DNA from: Leptospira andrefontaineae
GTDB taxonomy: Bacteria; Spirochaetota; Leptospiria; Leptospirales; Leptospiraceae
Assembly (NCBI RefSeq): GCF_004770105.1
Contig: NZ_RQEY01000023.1
Location: 228,650-292,649 of the forward strand
DNA: 64,000 bases
Reading direction: 5' to 3'
Position 1 is the stretch's first letter; every line of letters starts with the position of its first letter. The position numbers were made by a program, and so were the translations under genes. Positions 52,409-60,641 of this stretch are shown here, in pieces. A model generated the notes under the pieces. The model searched no databases. It was not told the origin of the DNA and saw only the letters and a program-made list of their open reading frames with translations.

Positions 52409-53191
52409 TTAGGTGAGTTTCGGTCTTCTCTTTTCTTTTAAAGCGCTCATCGCTTCTAATAAATTTGCTACTACTTTAGGATCTTCGAAACTACTTTTAG
52501 TAAATTCCAATTGGGATTCAAATTTATCATTGATCTCTTTGTTGATCGCAGCCTTGGTCCTTCTGTAAGCACTTGGAGCAATTGCCATTACTTCGTCCAA
52601 TTTTTTCAAAACAAGTTTCCGTAGATCTTCCTTATTCTCCGCGGTTTCATTGATCAAAGAAATTTCCTTTGCTTCTCCTGCCTTATAAGCTGTTCCTAAA
52701 AGACAAACCTCGTTTAAGTATTCTGATTTAACAGTGATCTTCAGTTTATCGATAAAGCTAATTGGAAGAGGAAGTCCAACAAGTACTTCTGTAAATGCAA
52801 TCCTTGCCTTACCTTCCAACATAAATTTGAAATCACAGGCAAGAGTCATAACTGCGCCACCGCCCATAGCGTAACCGGTCACTTCTGCAAGAAGGGGTTT
52901 TCCAAAACTCAAAAGTTTACCGAATAGGATCACAATTTGGCCCATCTCAGCAGTGAGCTTTTCTCTTGGTGTATTTAGGATATTCTCAGCATCGATCCCA
53001 TTGGAGAAAAATTTAGGATTGTCGGAACTTAAAAGGACGGCACGAATACTATCGTCCTTATCGATCTCAGCCAGAAGATTTTCCAGCTCTATCATATTCT
53101 CCCTGGTTAGGGAATTTTGATCGTTAGTTTGTATTTTGATACATTCGGCTCTGCCGTTCTTTAATTGGATTGCTTCCCGTAAATAGTTCAT
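52409..53191 (-). CDS. Enoyl-CoA hydratase/isomerase-family protein
   Basis: A 260-residue crotonase-fold enzyme. The oxyanion hole segments are VLLSSDNPKFFSNGIDAENI and TGYAMGGGAVMTLACDF; the acidic residue of the first catalytic loop is in AFTEVLVGLPLPISF. The second conserved Glu of true hydratases is not clear (LGTAYKAGEAKEISLIN), so an isomerase or other crotonase activity may fit better. It uses acyl-CoA esters. It is convergent with the FG-GAP gene (13 bases apart). It lies downstream of the SDR gene on the same strand but is separated from it by the dispersed repeat. Confidence 0.82.
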   Translation of the reverse strand: MNYLREAIQLKNGRAECIKIQTNDQNSLTRENMIELENLLAEIDKDDSIRAVLLSSDNPKFFSNGIDAENILNTPREKLTAEMGQIVILFGKLLSFGKPLLAEVTGYAMGGGAVMTLACDFKFMLEGKARIAFTEVLVGLPLPISFIDKLKITVKSEYLNEVCLLGTAYKAGEAKEISLINETAENKEDLRKLVLKKLDEVMAIAPSAYRRTKAAINKEINDKFESQLEFTKSSFEDPKVVANLLEAMSALKEKRRPKLT

Positions 53192-53274
53192 AGTGCATGA
53201 TTAGGAACTCCAACATAAGTGATCCACTCGAATTTTATTGTTTAAATCACAAACTAATCATGTAAGGGAAGGGT

Positions 53275-53401
53275 GGGGCGCCTCCCGCCATTGGCGGGAC
53301 CGGGCTTTCCGCTTCGGTCCATGGACTTTTACTATTATACTATATCAAAAAAAATGAATATATAAAGAAAAGTCCAAGGCCCCCGCTTCAATCCCTGGCG
53401 C
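53275..53401 (-). repeat. GC-rich dispersed repeat, copy B (inverted relative to copy A)
   Basis: On the minus strand this block starts with GCGCCAGGGATTGAAGCGG (16 of 19 bases as in copy A) and ends with a CCGGTCCCGCC..GGCGGGAGG-type hairpin and CGCCCC. The centre differs: it carries an AT-rich insert flanked by TGGACTTTT (53322-53330) and AAAAGTCCA (53368-53376), a long hairpin. It lies between the SDR and enoyl-CoA hydratase genes. No coding frame is convincing. Confidence 0.6.
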
Positions 53402-53418
53402 GCTTTTAATTTAGGATT

Positions 53419-54168
53419 TTATCTATAACCACCGGATGCACTGATCTTTTCTCCGGTAAGCCAATAGGAATCTTCAGAGGCTAAAAACAGCGCAACCTTA
53501 GCGATGTCTTCCGGTTGTCCTAATCTTCCCAGAGGAGTTTTAGAAACGATCATTTTTTCCATATCACTTCCTATCATTCCAAGTCTATGTGCTCCTTCTG
53601 TTTCCACACCACCGGGTGCAATCGTATTGACTCTGATCTTTTTGGAACTAAGTTCGAGTGCTAATACTTGGGACACAGTATCCAATGCACCTTTGGTAGA
53701 GGCATATACAACCGAATTTGGAACAGGGATATCGCTCACAATCGAACTGATATTGATTACTGATCCACCTTCTGGAGCAAAATAGTTGAGTGATTCCTGA
53801 GTGGCTAGAATAGGACCAAGAACATTCGTATTCATCTGCCTATGAAACTCATCTTCTGTCACAGCTTCCAAAGGTGCGAACTCAAATATGCCTGCGTTAT
53901 TCACTAAAATATTCACGGAACCGAAAGCCTTTTTCGTTTCTGAGAATAAACGTTTAACGTCAGAAGATTTAGACATATCACCTTGGACTGCGATTGCTTT
54001 TCCTCCATTTTTTTCGATCTCTGCTACAACCTTATCTGCACCTTCTTTACTGGAAGAATAGTTTACTACTACCGAAGCCCCTGCCGAACCTAATGTTTTA
54101 GCGATACTTGCACCAATTCCTTTAGAAGCTCCGGTTACCACTGCAACTTTACCTTTTAACTGACTCAT
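53419..54168 (-). CDS. Short-chain dehydrogenase/reductase
   Basis: A 249-residue SDR. The ATG at 54168 is chosen because AGGAG stands 7 bases before it and the Rossmann motif starts soon after; the longer frame adds 32 unlikely residues. The cofactor motif is VTGASKGIGASIAKTLG, followed by LVNNAGIFE, the catalytic Ser in NISSIVS, and YASTKGAL with Tyr and Lys. The C-terminal APGGVETEGAH and SYWLTGEKISASGGY match FabG-like and glucose dehydrogenase-like members. NADP(H) use is suggested by VNYSSSKEGAD after strand 2. It is 132 bases downstream of an ArsR gene on the same strand and may be under its control. Confidence 0.9.
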   Translation of the reverse strand: MSQLKGKVAVVTGASKGIGASIAKTLGSAGASVVVNYSSSKEGADKVVAEIEKNGGKAIAVQGDMSKSSDVKRLFSETKKAFGSVNILVNNAGIFEFAPLEAVTEDEFHRQMNTNVLGPILATQESLNYFAPEGGSVINISSIVSDIPVPNSVVYASTKGALDTVSQVLALELSSKKIRVNTIAPGGVETEGAHRLGMIGSDMEKMIVSKTPLGRLGQPEDIAKVALFLASEDSYWLTGEKISASGGYR

Positions 54169-54300
54169 AAGACTACTCCTGATGACGGATCTAAATAATT
54201 TTATAGTTAGACAAGTATCGAAGTGTTTGTTGAGAAAATATTTAGATAATTCGATAATTATCAAATTAACGAAACTAGAATGAGCGTCGGTCTGTTCGAT

Positions 54301-54624
54301 CTAGATCTGGGAAAGTTTATCCAGATAGGCCTTAAATACATCCCTTCTAAGAATGATATTTACAAATTTGCCATCTTTAGAGGTTTCTATCAGGCCTGCA
54401 TTTTCTAATTCTTTAATATGATGGGAAAGGGTAGCAGGGCTTATATCTTGTGATTTATTCAAGGAGCTGCAAGCAGTAGGTTCTTTCGTAGAGCCGATAC
54501 ATTGTAAAAGTTGAAATCTCCTAGGCTCAGCAAGGGCCCTAGAAATTTTAGTAAATTCCTTTTCCGTTAGTTTTACGGGTTTGGGGTTCGGCACTCTCTC
54601 CATGTTTGAATGTTTAGACTGCAT
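54301..54624 (-). CDS. ArsR-family transcriptional regulator
   Basis: A 107-residue winged-helix protein: FTKISRALAEPRRFQLLQCIGSTKEPTACSSLNKSQDISPATLSHHIKELENAGLIETSKDGKFVNIILRRDVFKAYLDKL. It lacks the metal Cys box of classic ArsR although two Cys occur (CIGS, TACSS). Two ATG codons are possible, at 54624 and 54603; the first lies in the middle of an 11-bp inverted repeat, and neither has a good Shine-Dalgarno, again suggesting a leaderless start. The SDR gene follows on the same strand. The effector is unknown. Confidence 0.88.
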   Translation of the reverse strand: MQSKHSNMERVPNPKPVKLTEKEFTKISRALAEPRRFQLLQCIGSTKEPTACSSLNKSQDISPATLSHHIKELENAGLIETSKDGKFVNIILRRDVFKAYLDKLSQI

Positions 54625-54636
54625 TGTCTAAACATT
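54609..54636. promoter_or_regulatory. Autoregulatory palindrome over the ArsR start
   Basis: AATGTTTAGAC (54609-54619) and GTCTAAACATT (54626-54636) are perfect 11-base arms around TGCATT. The upstream start codon candidate (54622-54624) is inside the spacer. This is the third regulator of the window whose probable operator covers its start codon. Confidence 0.7.
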
Positions 54637-54759
54637 CTCTAAAAAATCAGGGTAGGAACTCCTAATCATTCGTATTTTGGCGTTTCTTTATATTTTAATT
54701 GATACTGAGACTTAATATCTTAAAATGGATGGATCAACGATTAGCGGGACCAAGCGTAA

Positions 54760-55860
54760 GTGAGCAGAAAAAGACTCTACCAATTACATTCTACACTAGG
54801 AATTTTCAGTTCTGTTTTTCTGATCATAGTAGGATTGTCTGGATCCTTTTTGATTTTTGGAAGGGAAATAGATCAGCTTTTAGATCCCGAAGAATTTGTA
54901 ATCCAATCAGTCGGAACAAGAAAATCTATAGATTCACTCAGAGAGGAACTAAGGAAAAAATTGCCTCCTCATATTTTAGCCGGTTGGTTGATCCCTGAAC
55001 ATTCTTACCAACCGGATCAGGTTTGGGTCCATTTTTTAGATTCGGAAACGAAAGAAGAATCGGTTATTCTATTGGATCCTTATAATGGATCCCTAAAAGG
55101 AAAATTAAAAGAAGATCGTTCCGATTCATTTTATGGTTGGATGCTTTTTCTTCATTATACCTTATTTTTAGGAAATACAGGTTATGTACTCATTGGCCTT
55201 TTAGGAATGATCTTTGTTTTCCAAGGGATTAGCGGCATCATTCTATATAGAAATATTTGGGAAAATCTTTTCAGGCTTAGGACCCTGGAATCGATCCGAA
55301 CATTCTTCTCTGACCTTCATAAATTAGCAGGAGTATTCACTTTAGCGTTTAATCTTGTATTAGGTTTTACCGGTGCTTGGTGGAATATAAGCACTACTAT
55401 AAATACAATAATAAACGGATTTCCTGCTCAAGAATTAGGAAAATTTTTAGAAGATTCAATTTCAATAGATTCGATGATCCAAGGATCAACATCTCAGATC
55501 CAAGATTTCAAATTGGGATTTATTTCCTTTCCTCACCATAAAAATGGAGATCCCGTAGTATTGTATGGAACGGAAAATGAAAACCATCCTTTCAGAAGTA
55601 GATTCGGTTCTTATATAGTTTTTGATTCTAAAACTTCTAAATTACAGGATGTTTGGAATTTGAAAGAACAGAATTTTGTGTATTCTATCTTAGATTCCTT
55701 TAGGCCTTTACATTTCGGGACTTTCGGTGGGATTTTTACAAAAATACTTTGGGTGATCTTGGGACTCGCTCCGGGAGTTCTATCTATCAGCGGGCTTGCG
55801 ATATTGATCTCTAAACAAAGTGCAAGATCTTCACGTAAAAAAGAAAAGGCATTTAAATAA
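54760..55860 (+). CDS. PepSY-associated membrane protein (iron-uptake reductase-like)
   Basis: A 366-residue membrane protein of the PepSY_TM family. TM1 follows at once (YQLHSTLGIFSSVFLIIVGLSGSFLIFGREIDQLLDPE), a first PepSY-like domain lies to about residue 115, then TM2 (LFLHYTLFLGNTGYVLIGLLGMIFVFQGISGIILY), TM3 near 195-220 (FSDLHKLAGVFTLAFNLVLGFTGAWW) and TM4 near residue 330. His residues in TM1, TM2 and TM3 could ligand haem, as in ferric-siderophore reductases of this family. Such genes often sit with TonB-dependent receptors, and one lies 2.7 kb away. The start is GTG. Confidence 0.8.
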   Translation: MSRKRLYQLHSTLGIFSSVFLIIVGLSGSFLIFGREIDQLLDPEEFVIQSVGTRKSIDSLREELRKKLPPHILAGWLIPEHSYQPDQVWVHFLDSETKEESVILLDPYNGSLKGKLKEDRSDSFYGWMLFLHYTLFLGNTGYVLIGLLGMIFVFQGISGIILYRNIWENLFRLRTLESIRTFFSDLHKLAGVFTLAFNLVLGFTGAWWNISTTINTIINGFPAQELGKFLEDSISIDSMIQGSTSQIQDFKLGFISFPHHKNGDPVVLYGTENENHPFRSRFGSYIVFDSKTSKLQDVWNLKEQNFVYSILDSFRPLHFGTFGGIFTKILWVILGLAPGVLSISGLAILISKQSARSSRKKEKAFK

Positions 55861-55894
55861 ATAGTTTGGTTTTTGGGGTCTGCTGTACAAAAGA

Positions 55895-55920
55895 ACACCG
55901 GAACTTCAAAGCTCCGGTGT
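55895..55920 (-). terminator. Rho-independent terminator of the receptor-lipoprotein operon
   Basis: ACACCGGA and TCCGGTGT form an 8-bp stem, extended inside by CTT/AAG across one mismatch. On the minus strand it is followed by TCTTTTG, so it terminates the leftward genes; it lies between the convergent lipoprotein and PepSY genes. Confidence 0.7.
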
Positions 55921-55954
55921 AATATTTAATATGTTATGGAAATATAATTTAATT

Positions 55955-56521
55955 TTATTCCCAGCACTGTCCTTTTACATAACATTTATATAAGGAGCCG
56001 ATCCCTGAGGAAGTCGCAGCTTCTTGGCAAGCTCCTTTTGCAGTAGTAGAAGTGAATCCATAGTATTGCATTGCAGGAACCAAGTATTCATGTTCACCAA
56101 TATAAGAATATGCATAAGGGATCGGATCATTTATCCCATCTACCCCTTCGTAGATGCATGCGCTTACTTTATTAGGCACAACACAAGGGCCGTCGATCTT
56201 TTCAATCTTAAGATCCAGGTCTATTCCCGTTTTCATTTCTGCAATAAAATCATCTAGACCTTCTTCCCATTCTGCTTTTTTTTCCAAATAGGCAGTGGAA
56301 TATTCTCTACAGAAAAAGATCTCCCCGTTTGGTCTTGTGAATTTATGACTATATGCGATTGTTAGCCCTAGGCTTTCACCTTCGCTTCCTGAATTCTTTT
56401 TAAGGAGCAGGACCTGTAATATTCCGTTCGTGTCTAGTTTCTCTTCACCTTCTAGATCTTTACAATTTTGTAATGTGCCGATCATAAATGCGATCAGCCA
56501 AGCTAGGGTTATCCTTTTCAT
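55955..56521 (-). CDS. Small lipoprotein of unknown function
   Basis: A 188-residue protein with a signal peptide ending in GTLQNC, a lipobox; GGAG stands 8 bases before the ATG. The mature part has six Cys residues (e.g. FFCREYS, CVVPNKVSACIYEG, ACQEA, YKCYVKGQCWE) that may form disulfides. I recognise no domain. It starts 21 bases after the TonB-dependent receptor gene and ends at a terminator, so it is the second gene of a two-gene operon and may be a partner or cofactor lipoprotein of the receptor. Confidence 0.7.
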   Translation of the reverse strand: MKRITLAWLIAFMIGTLQNCKDLEGEEKLDTNGILQVLLLKKNSGSEGESLGLTIAYSHKFTRPNGEIFFCREYSTAYLEKKAEWEEGLDDFIAEMKTGIDLDLKIEKIDGPCVVPNKVSACIYEGVDGINDPIPYAYSYIGEHEYLVPAMQYYGFTSTTAKGACQEAATSSGIGSLYKCYVKGQCWE

Positions 56522-56542
56522 TTTTTTTCTCCTGATTATTAT

Positions 56543-58885
56543 TCATATTTTATAATTTATAATGAATCCGTAAGTTCTGGGAGCTCCCGGAACTGCTTGA
56601 AAGGTTCCGTCTATATAGGAAGTGAAATAGTATTTATCGTATGCGTTATTGCAGTAGATATAGGCGGAGATCGTATCTCCTTCATATCCTGCTTTTAGAT
56701 TTGTGACCGTGTAAGGACTGCTATAGATCGTATTGTCTGCAGCAAAGAACATCTTTCCTACTGCCTGGAACTCCCATCTGAAAAAAAGACCCCAATTAGA
56801 ACGGAACTGCAGATAACTTACAATATCGTATTTGGGAATGAAATGGACTCTTTTGCCGTCGAAGTCTTTGTCTAAGACTCTATCATAAAATTTATTGAAT
56901 ATACCTTCCGTATAGCCGGCGGAAAAACCTAATCTAATAGGTTTCCATGGTTTAGCATATGCCTCTATTTCCGCGCCTCGAACTGTAACTCTTTCCGCAT
57001 TCAAATTCACCGACTGCGCAATTGAAATTGCCCGAACAACTTGAAAGTCTTTCGTTTCGGTATAAAAATAAGTGAGATTCAGTCCGAGGGTTCGTTTTAA
57101 ATATTCTGATTTGATCCCCGCTTCTATAGTATCATTGATCTCCGGTTTAAAATCTGCTTGAGAAACCTGATTTACAACTGTGCTATAACCAGCGTTCTTA
57201 TATCCTCTGCTCAATCCTGCAAAGATCATAAAAGAATCGTTTGGTTTAAAATCGAAGATCAGCCTGGAAACATTGTATTGGTAAAGATCATCTCTTGTAT
57301 AATGAGGAGATAGTATATGCACATCTCCGTACGGATTATTGGGAAGAAAACCTGTGGCGTCTTGGCTATGACCTAGATTTATCTTTTGGGTTTCTATTCT
57401 GGATCCTAAGGTGATCGTGAACTTCTCCCAAAAAGTGTAGCTATTGTGAGTGAAAATACTAAAACTTCTTTCTTCTATCCTAGCATGATGGGTTTGTCTT
57501 GTGGGAGCATAAAGGCCGGAGAAAGTTCTGTAAGTGTAAGTATTCTTCAGATATTCTCTGGTATTGCTGCTATCGGAGATCCGATGGTATAAAAATGTTC
57601 CTATCTTGAATTGAAGGGGATCTTTTTTATCAGTAGATTCTATTTTGGCTTCGTGAGTTTGGGTTGTTGTATGTTCTACGTATTCTCCCTTGCTTTGGTT
57701 ATTCTTTGTGAAGTCTGAATCCACTGTTAATGGATCGATTGCCATTCTTCTCAAACTAGAAACAACACTTGCAGTCGCTGAAGGAAGTTTATAACTTACA
57801 TTGCTAGAATAAGTATTTCCGGTTACATTAGATGTTCCTTCATAGTCCCAATAAACTTTTCGAACACCATTACTTCTATTAATGAATATCCGGATGTTCT
57901 CATCACAATTTTCAGGACTGACCGCACAGCCTTTATAAACACTCTTTAGTCTTTCCGATTTAGAACCTAGATAATTTACTATATTTAAGGAACCGTCATT
58001 AAAACTTTCTGCTCCGGCTTGGATGTCTACTTCCAAGTTTTCGTTTGGGGTCCAGTAAATTCTGATCCTTCCCGCCTTACCATTCCTGCCATCCGGATGG
58101 GTTGCGTAAAATTCTATGGGAATATCGGAAAGACGATTATTAGGATAATTAAATCCTGTAATATTGTTTAGGTACCCGTCTCTTTCCGTGGATTTTCCCG
58201 ATACGCCTACATAAAGTTTGTCTTTAATGATAGGAGTATTATAGAAGAAAGAGAATTCTCTTTTATTATAATTTCCTAAATCAGTTGTGAATCTTCCTTG
58301 AGGTAGGTTATTCGGCTTTTTGGTTTTGATCTCTACGACACCTCCTTGGAAATTTTTTCCAAAAACGGTAGCCTGGGAACCTCTATGTACTTCTATACTG
58401 TCTAAGCCGAAAAGTTCCGTGTTTAAAGCAACGTTATCTGCTAAAGGAACTCCATCCACGATCATACCGACCGCAGGCTCGCTAAACGCGATACTTCTCA
58501 TTCCTCTAATATTAAAATAAGTGAAATTCCTAGATCCTGAATCTATGATCGCAAAGTTCGGAACCTGCTTATCTATATCGTTTGTTCTTGCGATCCCGGT
58601 GTCTTGGATGTCTTGGTCATTAAATCTAGAAATACTTCCTGGAGTTTTGAAGATCTCTCTATCTCTTTGGTCCCTTTTTCCTTGGACAACTATTCCTCCT
58701 TCCGAGGTGACGGGTCTTTTGACCAAAGGTTCTTCTTTAGAATTTTTAGGGTCTGTGACTTTCGGTTCTTGAGCAAATAAGATGGTTCCGGTAAAGAATA
58801 AGATCCTTATAAAAAATCTGAAAAGAAAGGGGAGAAGGTTCCGGACCCCTTTCTTTTCCTGATACTTGGACCTTTGTCTATTCAT
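56543..58885 (-). CDS. TonB-dependent outer-membrane receptor
   Basis: A 780-residue receptor from the ATG at 58885 (a TTG lies 9 bases upstream). A signal peptide ends around FTGTILFAQ. The plug domain follows (FKTPGSISRFNDQDIQDTGIARTNDIDKQVPNFAI, FNIRGMRSIAFSEPAVGMIVDGVPLADN, SIEVHRGSQATVFGKNFQGGVVEI). Then comes a 22-strand-type barrel ending with PRTYGFIINYKI, whose closing strand alternates polar and hydrophobic residues. The plug motif resembles receptors of the FecA/pesticin type. It imports siderophores, haem or other nutrients; the ligand is unknown. It is followed by a small lipoprotein gene. Confidence 0.92.
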   Translation of the reverse strand: MNRQRSKYQEKKGVRNLLPFLFRFFIRILFFTGTILFAQEPKVTDPKNSKEEPLVKRPVTSEGGIVVQGKRDQRDREIFKTPGSISRFNDQDIQDTGIARTNDIDKQVPNFAIIDSGSRNFTYFNIRGMRSIAFSEPAVGMIVDGVPLADNVALNTELFGLDSIEVHRGSQATVFGKNFQGGVVEIKTKKPNNLPQGRFTTDLGNYNKREFSFFYNTPIIKDKLYVGVSGKSTERDGYLNNITGFNYPNNRLSDIPIEFYATHPDGRNGKAGRIRIYWTPNENLEVDIQAGAESFNDGSLNIVNYLGSKSERLKSVYKGCAVSPENCDENIRIFINRSNGVRKVYWDYEGTSNVTGNTYSSNVSYKLPSATASVVSSLRRMAIDPLTVDSDFTKNNQSKGEYVEHTTTQTHEAKIESTDKKDPLQFKIGTFLYHRISDSSNTREYLKNTYTYRTFSGLYAPTRQTHHARIEERSFSIFTHNSYTFWEKFTITLGSRIETQKINLGHSQDATGFLPNNPYGDVHILSPHYTRDDLYQYNVSRLIFDFKPNDSFMIFAGLSRGYKNAGYSTVVNQVSQADFKPEINDTIEAGIKSEYLKRTLGLNLTYFYTETKDFQVVRAISIAQSVNLNAERVTVRGAEIEAYAKPWKPIRLGFSAGYTEGIFNKFYDRVLDKDFDGKRVHFIPKYDIVSYLQFRSNWGLFFRWEFQAVGKMFFAADNTIYSSPYTVTNLKAGYEGDTISAYIYCNNAYDKYYFTSYIDGTFQAVPGAPRTYGFIINYKI

Positions 58886-58926
58886 GTGAGCCAATAGACT
58901 GAAGTGGGTAAAAGGAGTAAATAATT

Positions 58927-58955
58927 AAATTGATTCTAGGTCTCAAAATCAATTT
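58927..58955. promoter_or_regulatory. Inverted repeat upstream of the receptor gene
   Basis: AAATTGATT and AATCAATTT are perfect 9-base arms around an 11-base spacer, 42-70 bases before the receptor start. The position fits an operator; it does not match the Fur consensus well. Confidence 0.45.
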
Positions 58956-59055
58956 GTATTAATATCTAAATTTGTCAATTAAAGAAGAAAATTAATAAAA
59001 AGAAGAGAAAACTCTCGAATTATAATAAATTTACTAAGAGGAAAGCGGGGAAGTT

Positions 59056-59093
59056 GGTCCCAATTTTGTAGAAGATACTACAAAACTAGGACC
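59056..59093. promoter_or_regulatory. Long imperfect hairpin upstream of the 59.2-kb gene
   Basis: TTTTGTAG and CTACAAAA are perfect arms around AAGATA, and GGTCC and GGACC pair farther out across a 3-base internal loop. It lies 59 bases before the ATG at 59152 and has no T-tract after it. An operator or leader structure is possible. Confidence 0.4.
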
Positions 59094-59151
59094 TCAAACG
59101 GTAAAATGGAGCCGTGAAACTAGAGCAGTTTCTTCTTACTGCTGGACGCAG

Positions 59152-59664
59152 ATGAACTTTTTGAAAACAGAACAGCTATCGTTTCCAGAGCTGATCGACC
59201 CTGAACCCAATGCATTTCCGATCCCGTACTGTCCTGTAATTAAAGTTGCATCACTACTTGTTAAAAGACTGAAGGATAAGACAGCTACTTTTGGTTCCAT
59301 CCACTCTATTATCATTCTTACCGGTGAATGTAGAATCGAATTTTTCCATGAAGGGAATTCTGCTAGTGTTTCCGTTCCTGCTTATGGCGGGAAGGTTTCA
59401 GATAAGGGAACTATTTTTATATTCGAGTCCTCATTCAGATATTGTAGGTTTAGTCTGGATATCGGAATGATCCGCCAAGATATTACCAGATCATATTCTA
59501 TATATGTTGGGGATACGACTGGAACGGTCTCCTCCAACGAGTATCTATTACGTTTCCCGAATATAGATTTGGGGCAAATGAGTCATCATTCCAAGCAGAT
59601 CTTGACCGAGGTATATATTATGCCAGGCGCCTCTTTCTTCTACGATTCAGACGGGATCTACTGA
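59152..59664 (+). CDS. Unknown protein, possible cupin-like fold
   Basis: A 170-residue protein without signal peptide or membrane segment. I do not recognise a family. The central part, SIHSIIILTGECRIEFFHEGNSASVSVPAYGGKVSDKGTIFIFESS, alternates strands and turns in a way that resembles a small beta-barrel such as a cupin, but the metal-binding His pattern is not clear. The C-terminal YSIYVGDTTGTVSSNEYLL and MPGASFFYDSDGIY are polar and beta-rich. It is upstream of cheR on the same strand, with 132 bases between, so a link with the chemotaxis-like signalling genes is possible but not shown. Confidence 0.55.
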   Translation: MNFLKTEQLSFPELIDPEPNAFPIPYCPVIKVASLLVKRLKDKTATFGSIHSIIILTGECRIEFFHEGNSASVSVPAYGGKVSDKGTIFIFESSFRYCRFSLDIGMIRQDITRSYSIYVGDTTGTVSSNEYLLRFPNIDLGQMSHHSKQILTEVYIMPGASFFYDSDGIY

Positions 59665-59796
59665 TTCGTTTCTATAAAATCACATAATTTGTGTTATTTT
59701 GACCCAAATTTGAAATAAATAGTTGATTTCAGTTTCCCAAAAATCGTAGAATATCCCCTCGGTTTGGACCAGGGAAGTTTTATAAAAAGTTAAAGT

Positions 59797-60621
59797 ATGG
59801 CAGCTAGGGATAGTACCGAGATAGAGATCGATTTATTATTGGAGGCGATCTACCAGAAATACGGGTACGACTTTAGGCAATATTCGGACGCACATATAAA
59901 GCGCAGGATCATGAATCGGATGGTATTGTCTGGATATAATACGGTTTCGGAGATGCAGTTTCAACTTCTACATAACAAAAGTTTTGCGAACGATCTATTA
60001 CATGATCTGTCTATCACGGTTACGGAGATGTTCCGAGATCCCGGTTTTTATAGGTCCATTCGAGAGAAGATCATTCCTATCTTAAAAACATATCCTTTCA
60101 TAAAGATCTGGCATGCAGGTTGTTCCACTGGAGAAGAGGCTTACTCCATGGCAATACTCCTGACGGAAGAAGGTCTTATGGAAAGAACCACGATCTATGC
60201 AACCGATTTTAATCAGCGGGCTTTGGATGATGCGAAACAAGGCATATTTTCAAATACTTTAATTAAGGAATATACTACAAATTATCAAGCGGCAGGGGGA
60301 AGGTCCGCTTTTTCGGATTATTATATCGCCGACGACAATATGGCGATCATGAACCAAAATCTAAAAAAGAATATAGTTTGGGCAAATCATAACCTAGTGA
60401 CCGATAGCGTGTTTGCAGAGGTTCATATGATATTGTGTAGGAATGTACTTATCTATTTCAAAAGGGAACTTCAGAACAAGGTGCATAAGATGTTTTATGA
60501 AAGTTTAATTAACGGAGGGGTTCTTTGTTTGGGATCTAAGGAAGGAATGTATTTTAGCGAGCTAAAAGATGCATATCAAGATTTGGATCCAAGGCAGAAA
60601 ATATTCAAGAAGAAATATTAA
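59797..60621 (+). CDS. cheR: CheR-type protein-glutamate methyltransferase
   Basis: A 274-residue protein. The N-terminal helical domain (YQKYGYDFRQYSDAHIKRRIMNRM) is followed by the SAM-binding domain with IKIWHAGCSTGEEAYSMAILL as motif I, TIYATDFNQRALDDAKQGIF after strand 2 and VHMILCRNVLIYFKRELQNKV at motif IV. It transfers methyl groups from SAM to glutamates of receptor helices. Here it stands next to a CheB and a hybrid kinase with an MCP-like sensor region, so that kinase, not a classic chemoreceptor, may be the substrate. The gap to cheB is 20 bases. Confidence 0.9.
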   Translation: MAARDSTEIEIDLLLEAIYQKYGYDFRQYSDAHIKRRIMNRMVLSGYNTVSEMQFQLLHNKSFANDLLHDLSITVTEMFRDPGFYRSIREKIIPILKTYPFIKIWHAGCSTGEEAYSMAILLTEEGLMERTTIYATDFNQRALDDAKQGIFSNTLIKEYTTNYQAAGGRSAFSDYYIADDNMAIMNQNLKKNIVWANHNLVTDSVFAEVHMILCRNVLIYFKRELQNKVHKMFYESLINGGVLCLGSKEGMYFSELKDAYQDLDPRQKIFKKKY

Positions 60622-60641
60622 GTATTTATAAATAGATCTAA

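Noticed and set aside
58927..58955. Fur box before the TonB-dependent receptor
   Set aside because: The inverted repeat does not resemble the GATAATGATAATCATTATC consensus; it is kept only as an unassigned inverted repeat.
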